Shown here: positions 60,077-64,000 of the stretch, piece by piece | How positions within the stretch are numbered: position 1 is the stretch's first letter | Layout of the letters: the number at the start of each line of letters is the position of its first letter | Source: Achromobacter pestifer | Lineage (GTDB): Bacteria > Pseudomonadota > Gammaproteobacteria > Burkholderiales > Burkholderiaceae_B | Length of the DNA stretch: 64,000 bases | Assembly (NCBI RefSeq): GCF_013267355.1 | Contig: NZ_CP053985.1 | Span: 6,138,001-6,202,000 of the forward strand | Direction of reading: 5' to 3' | Program-made: the position numbers and the translations under genes | Notes under the pieces: model-generated | Told to the model about the DNA's origin: nothing | What the model saw: only the letters and a program-made list of their open reading frames with translations | The model's database searches: none

Positions 60077-61490
60077 CCCGCCGCCATGCCGCCTTGCGCC
60101 GCCTGGGCCTGTGGCTGCTCCTGCTGCCACTGAGCCTGTACGCCGGGATGGTGCGGGCCCAGTCCGCGGATGCCGGGCCGCAACTGCGCGCCGAGGCCCG
60201 CATGGCAGCGTCGGGCGAGCTGATGGCGGGCGCCACGGCCATCCTGCAGGTGGACGTGTTGACCTCGACCTGGTTCACCCAGCCGCCGCAGCTGCCGGCC
60301 CTGGATATTCCGGGCGCCCTGGTGTCGGGACCGTCGGGACAAGCCACCATCATCCGCAGCACGATAGGCGGCATCGCCTACAGCGGACTGCGTTACTCCT
60401 ACCTGGTCAGCCCGCAGGCAGCGGGCGCCTTGCGCGTCCCCGCCATCCACGTCAGCGCGCAGGTAGGGCAGGCGACGGCGCCGCTCGCCGCGCAGACGCG
60501 CCCGCTGGAAGTGCGTGCCGCGGGGCCGCCTGGCGGCGTGGCAGGGCACGCGCTGGCGGCCAGCGCGGTCCAGGCCAGCCAGCAGATCCGCTATTCGGCC
60601 CAGCCTCCCGCCGTGGGAGACCACGTCAGCCGCGTCATCACCGTGCAGGCCCAAGGCGCGCAGGCCATGCTGATCCCGCCGCCTGCCGCGGCCTCTGTTC
60701 CGGGCCTCAAGCTGTACGCGTCCGAACCCGAACTGACGCAGATCTCCGACGATCGCGGCGGCTTCCTGGGCGGACAGCGCGTGGACCGTCTGGACTACGT
60801 GATCGAACATGGCGGCGCTCATGAGCTGCCCGCCGTGGAGATCCGCTGGTGGAACATCGCGGCCAACAAGGAAGAGCGCCTGGTGCTGCCCGCGCAACGC
60901 TTCGAGGCGCAGGCGGGCGCCGCCTACCAGGCGCCATTCTCGGTCGAGCAGGACCTGCGCGACATGGGCCGGCAAGTGCAGTTGCGCGTCCCAGGCGGAT
61001 GGCTGGCGCTGGCGGTCGGGATTGCGTTGGCGGCATTGCTTGGATGGCTGGGTGCGCCCTGGCTGCGGCGGAGTACTGCCCGGGTCCAGACGGCACTGCG
61101 GGCCCGGCGCCTGCGGTGGCGCGCGTCCGAGCCCTATGCGGCGATGACGCTGCGGCGTCTGCTGGCCCAACCCCAACCGCGCCTGGACGCGCTTTACCGG
61201 TGGCTGCGCCGCGCTTGCGGCGCGGCCACGGTCGCGCAGGCCACGGCTGGCCTGGAGCCTGCGCTGCGGCAATCGGGCGCCGATGCATTGCGCGCGAGCT
61301 ATGGCCGCGACCCCGATGCGGCGCGGGGCTGGCGCGGCCTGCGCCAGATGTTCCCCCGTTGGCGCCGGGCCTTGCTCGCGCGGACCCGGCCTGCGCAGGC
61401 GCACGGCCTGCTTCCCCTGAATCCCGGCACCGCCGAACCGCCACGCGGCCCCGCAGCCGCCGCGTCCGCCGAACTTCAAGGAGATCTCCC

Positions 61491-61494
<4 letters not shown>
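60073..61494 (+). CDS. BatD-like exported protein
   Basis: 473 residues with a signal peptide ending MVRAQS. The N-terminal 310 residues are beta-sandwich BatD-type repeats (AEARMAASGELMAGATAILQVDVLTSTWFTQPPQLPALDIPGALV; RYSAQPPAVGDHVSRVITVQAQGAQAMLIPP), followed by one membrane helix (GWLALAVGIALAALLGWLGAPWL) and a basic cytosolic tail of about 140 residues. It probably scaffolds the two VWA proteins on the periplasmic side. Overlaps of 4 bp on both sides. Confidence 0.9.
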
Positions 61495-62489
<995 letters not shown>

Positions 62490-62535
62490 TTCGTTTACGT
62501 GACTGGGAACCGCCCGCAAGGGTCAGGAGAAAGCG

Positions 62536-64000
62536 ATGAACGCAAGAAAACTGTTGAGCGCGGCGCTCTTCGCCGCAACAGGCCTTATGGCACTGGCAAG
62601 CGCGCAGGCGCAGACCCAGGCGCCGGCGGCCAATCAGGGCCAGGCGGCGGCTTCAGGCAAGAAGCCGAACATCCTGGTGATCTTCGGCGACGACATCGGG
62701 CAGGCCAACATCAGCGCCTACTCGCACGGGGTGGTGGGCTACACCACGCCCAACATCGACCGGATCGCCAAGGAAGGCGCGCTGTTCACGGACTACTACG
62801 CCGAGAACAGCTGCACGGCGGGCCGCTCGTCCTTCATCACCGGGCAGTCGCCGCTGCGCACCGGCCTGTCCAAGGTCGGCATGCCGGGCGCGACCGTCGG
62901 GCTGCAGAAAGGCGACATCACCATCGCCGAGGCCTTGAAGGCGCAGGGCTACACCACGGCGCAATTCGGCAAGAACCACCTGGGCGACCGGGACGAGTAC
63001 CTGCCCACGCGCCATGGCTTCGACGAGTTCTTCGGCAACCTCTACCACCTGAACGCCGAAGAGGAGCCAGAACGCCCGTACTGGCCCAAGGATCCCAACG
63101 ATCCCTACGTCAAGAACTTCTCGCCGCGCGGCGTGATCAAGGCCACGGCCGACGGCAAGGTGCAGGACACCGGTGCCTTGACCACCAAGCGCATGGAGAC
63201 CATCGACGACGAAACTGTGGGCGCGGCGATCGACTACATCGACAAGCACGGCAAGGAGGACAAGCCGTTCTTCGTGTGGATGAACACCACGCGCATGCAC
63301 ATCTACACGCATATCCGGCCCGAGCACAAGGGCAAGAGCGGCATGCCAGGCAACGACTATGCCGATGGCATGTGGGAGCACGACCAGGACGTCGGCAAGC
63401 TGTTGAAGAAGCTGGACGACATGGGCATCGCCGACAACACCATCGTCATCTACACCACTGACAATGGGCCCAATGCCTTCACCTGGCCGGACGCCGCCAC
63501 CACGCCGTTCCGCAGCGAGAAGGACTCCAACTGGGAAGGCGCGTTCCGCGTGCCGGCCATGGTGCGCTGGCCGGGCAAGATACCCGCGGGGGAAATCAAG
63601 CGCGGCATCGTGTCCGGCCTGGACTGGTTCCCGACCTTGCTTGCCGCGACGGGCGATCCAAACGTCAAGGAACGGCTGTTGGACGGCTGGGCGCCGCAGG
63701 CGGGCGGCACCAAGTTCAAGGTGCACCTGGACGGCTACGACCAGCTTGGTTACCTGACCGGCAAGCAGGACAAGAGCGCGCGTGACGATTTTTATTACTT
63801 CAATGACGACGGTGTGCTGGTCAGTGTGCGCTGGGGGGACTGGAAAGCGGTGTTCTGCGAACAGCGGGCGCCAGGGAACCTCAACATCTGGCAGGACCCC
63901 TTCGTCTGCCTGCGCCTGCCCAAGATCTATAACCTGCGCATGGATCCCTACGAACGCGCCGACATCACGTCGGACCAGTACAACGACTGGCTGGCCAAGA
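62536..64000 (+). CDS. Secreted Cys-type sulfatase (runs off the window)
   Basis: 488 residues visible, open to the right edge. AGGAGA precedes the ATG at 62536. Signal peptide: ARKLLSAALFAATGLMALASAQAQ. Sulfatase core: NILVIFGDDIGQANISAY (metal Asp pair), the modification motif S-C-T-A-G-R-S-S-F-I-T-G near residues 93-104, FGKNHLGD, VYTTDNGP-like IYTTDNGPNAFTW (metal Asp/Asn), and RSEKDSNWEGAFRVPAMVRWPGKI. The Cys must be turned into formylglycine, and the FGE gene is in the same operon. It hydrolyses sulfate esters in the periplasm or outside; arylsulfatase is the likely class. C-terminus not seen. Confidence 0.93.
   Translation, partial: MNARKLLSAALFAATGLMALASAQAQTQAPAANQGQAAASGKKPNILVIFGDDIGQANISAYSHGVVGYTTPNIDRIAKEGALFTDYYAENSCTAGRSSFITGQSPLRTGLSKVGMPGATVGLQKGDITIAEALKAQGYTTAQFGKNHLGDRDEYLPTRHGFDEFFGNLYHLNAEEEPERPYWPKDPNDPYVKNFSPRGVIKATADGKVQDTGALTTKRMETIDDETVGAAIDYIDKHGKEDKPFFVWMNTTRMHIYTHIRPEHKGKSGMPGNDYADGMWEHDQDVGKLLKKLDDMGIADNTIVIYTTDNGPNAFTWPDAATTPFRSEKDSNWEGAFRVPAMVRWPGKIPAGEIKRGIVSGLDWFPTLLAATGDPNVKERLLDGWAPQAGGTKFKVHLDGYDQLGYLTGKQDKSARDDFYYFNDDGVLVSVRWGDWKAVFCEQRAPGNLNIWQDPFVCLRLPKIYNLRMDPYERADITSDQYNDWLAK

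Overview
The window is high-GC (about two thirds G+C), gene-dense DNA from a betaproteobacterium. TctC/Bug-type binding proteins, many LysR regulators, betaproteobacterial MuiA-like and Bat genes and ANR-type boxes point to the Alcaligenaceae (Achromobacter/Bordetella group); this assignment is inference from gene content. I support 59 protein genes, two of them cut by the window edges. I saw no rRNA, tRNA, CRISPR array, insertion sequence or prophage.

1-28.1 kb is mixed metabolic and regulatory chromosome: an MFS exporter with a divergent Lrp regulator, a metallophosphoesterase, an FMN alpha-hydroxy-acid oxidase beside psd, a self-sufficient P450-reductase fusion with a divergent IclR regulator, a MntA/HepT toxin-antitoxin pair, a LysR-controlled TctC/sulfatase operon, an ABC-F ATPase, a PBP7-like peptidase, a response regulator abutting a CitE-like lyase, a DAHP synthase, a receiver-EAL phosphodiesterase, a ferric-reductase-like flavocytochrome and a LysR/MFS pair. 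Paired DnaA-box-like sites lie near 17.4 kb.

28.2-45 kb looks like a self-contained sigma-54 island. It has a hybrid histidine kinase, a second-copy-like rpoN, a receiverless sigma-54 activator, a receiver-bearing sigma-54 activator, and around them small envelope or stress proteins: a Cys-rich copper-bundle protein, DUF883, DUF3309, DUF4142, and Pro-rich, Gln-rich and charged peptides. By eye I find six good GG-N10-GC (-24/-12) promoters in front of these genes, including a perfect one in front of rpoN itself, plus one weaker candidate before an EAL gene. The simplest model is kinase to activator to RpoN2 to a dispersed set of small stress proteins, with RpoN2 amplifying itself. A universal stress protein in the same stretch carries an ANR/FNR-type box instead.

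45-51.7 kb holds an AsmA-like membrane protein, a fused two-domain oligopeptide-type ABC ATPase, an MgtC/SapB operon that includes a 35-residue membrane peptide, and a TerC/CBS protein ended by a strong terminator.

51.9 kb to the right edge is one long plus-strand operon: two exported beta-barrel-like proteins, a membrane-anchored formylglycine-generating enzyme, MoxR, DUF58, DUF4381, two VWA proteins (one with TPR), a BatD-like protein, a secreted HAD phosphatase and a secreted Cys-type sulfatase. Genes from DUF58 to the phosphatase mostly overlap. The layout suggests an export-side maturation machine for sulfatases.
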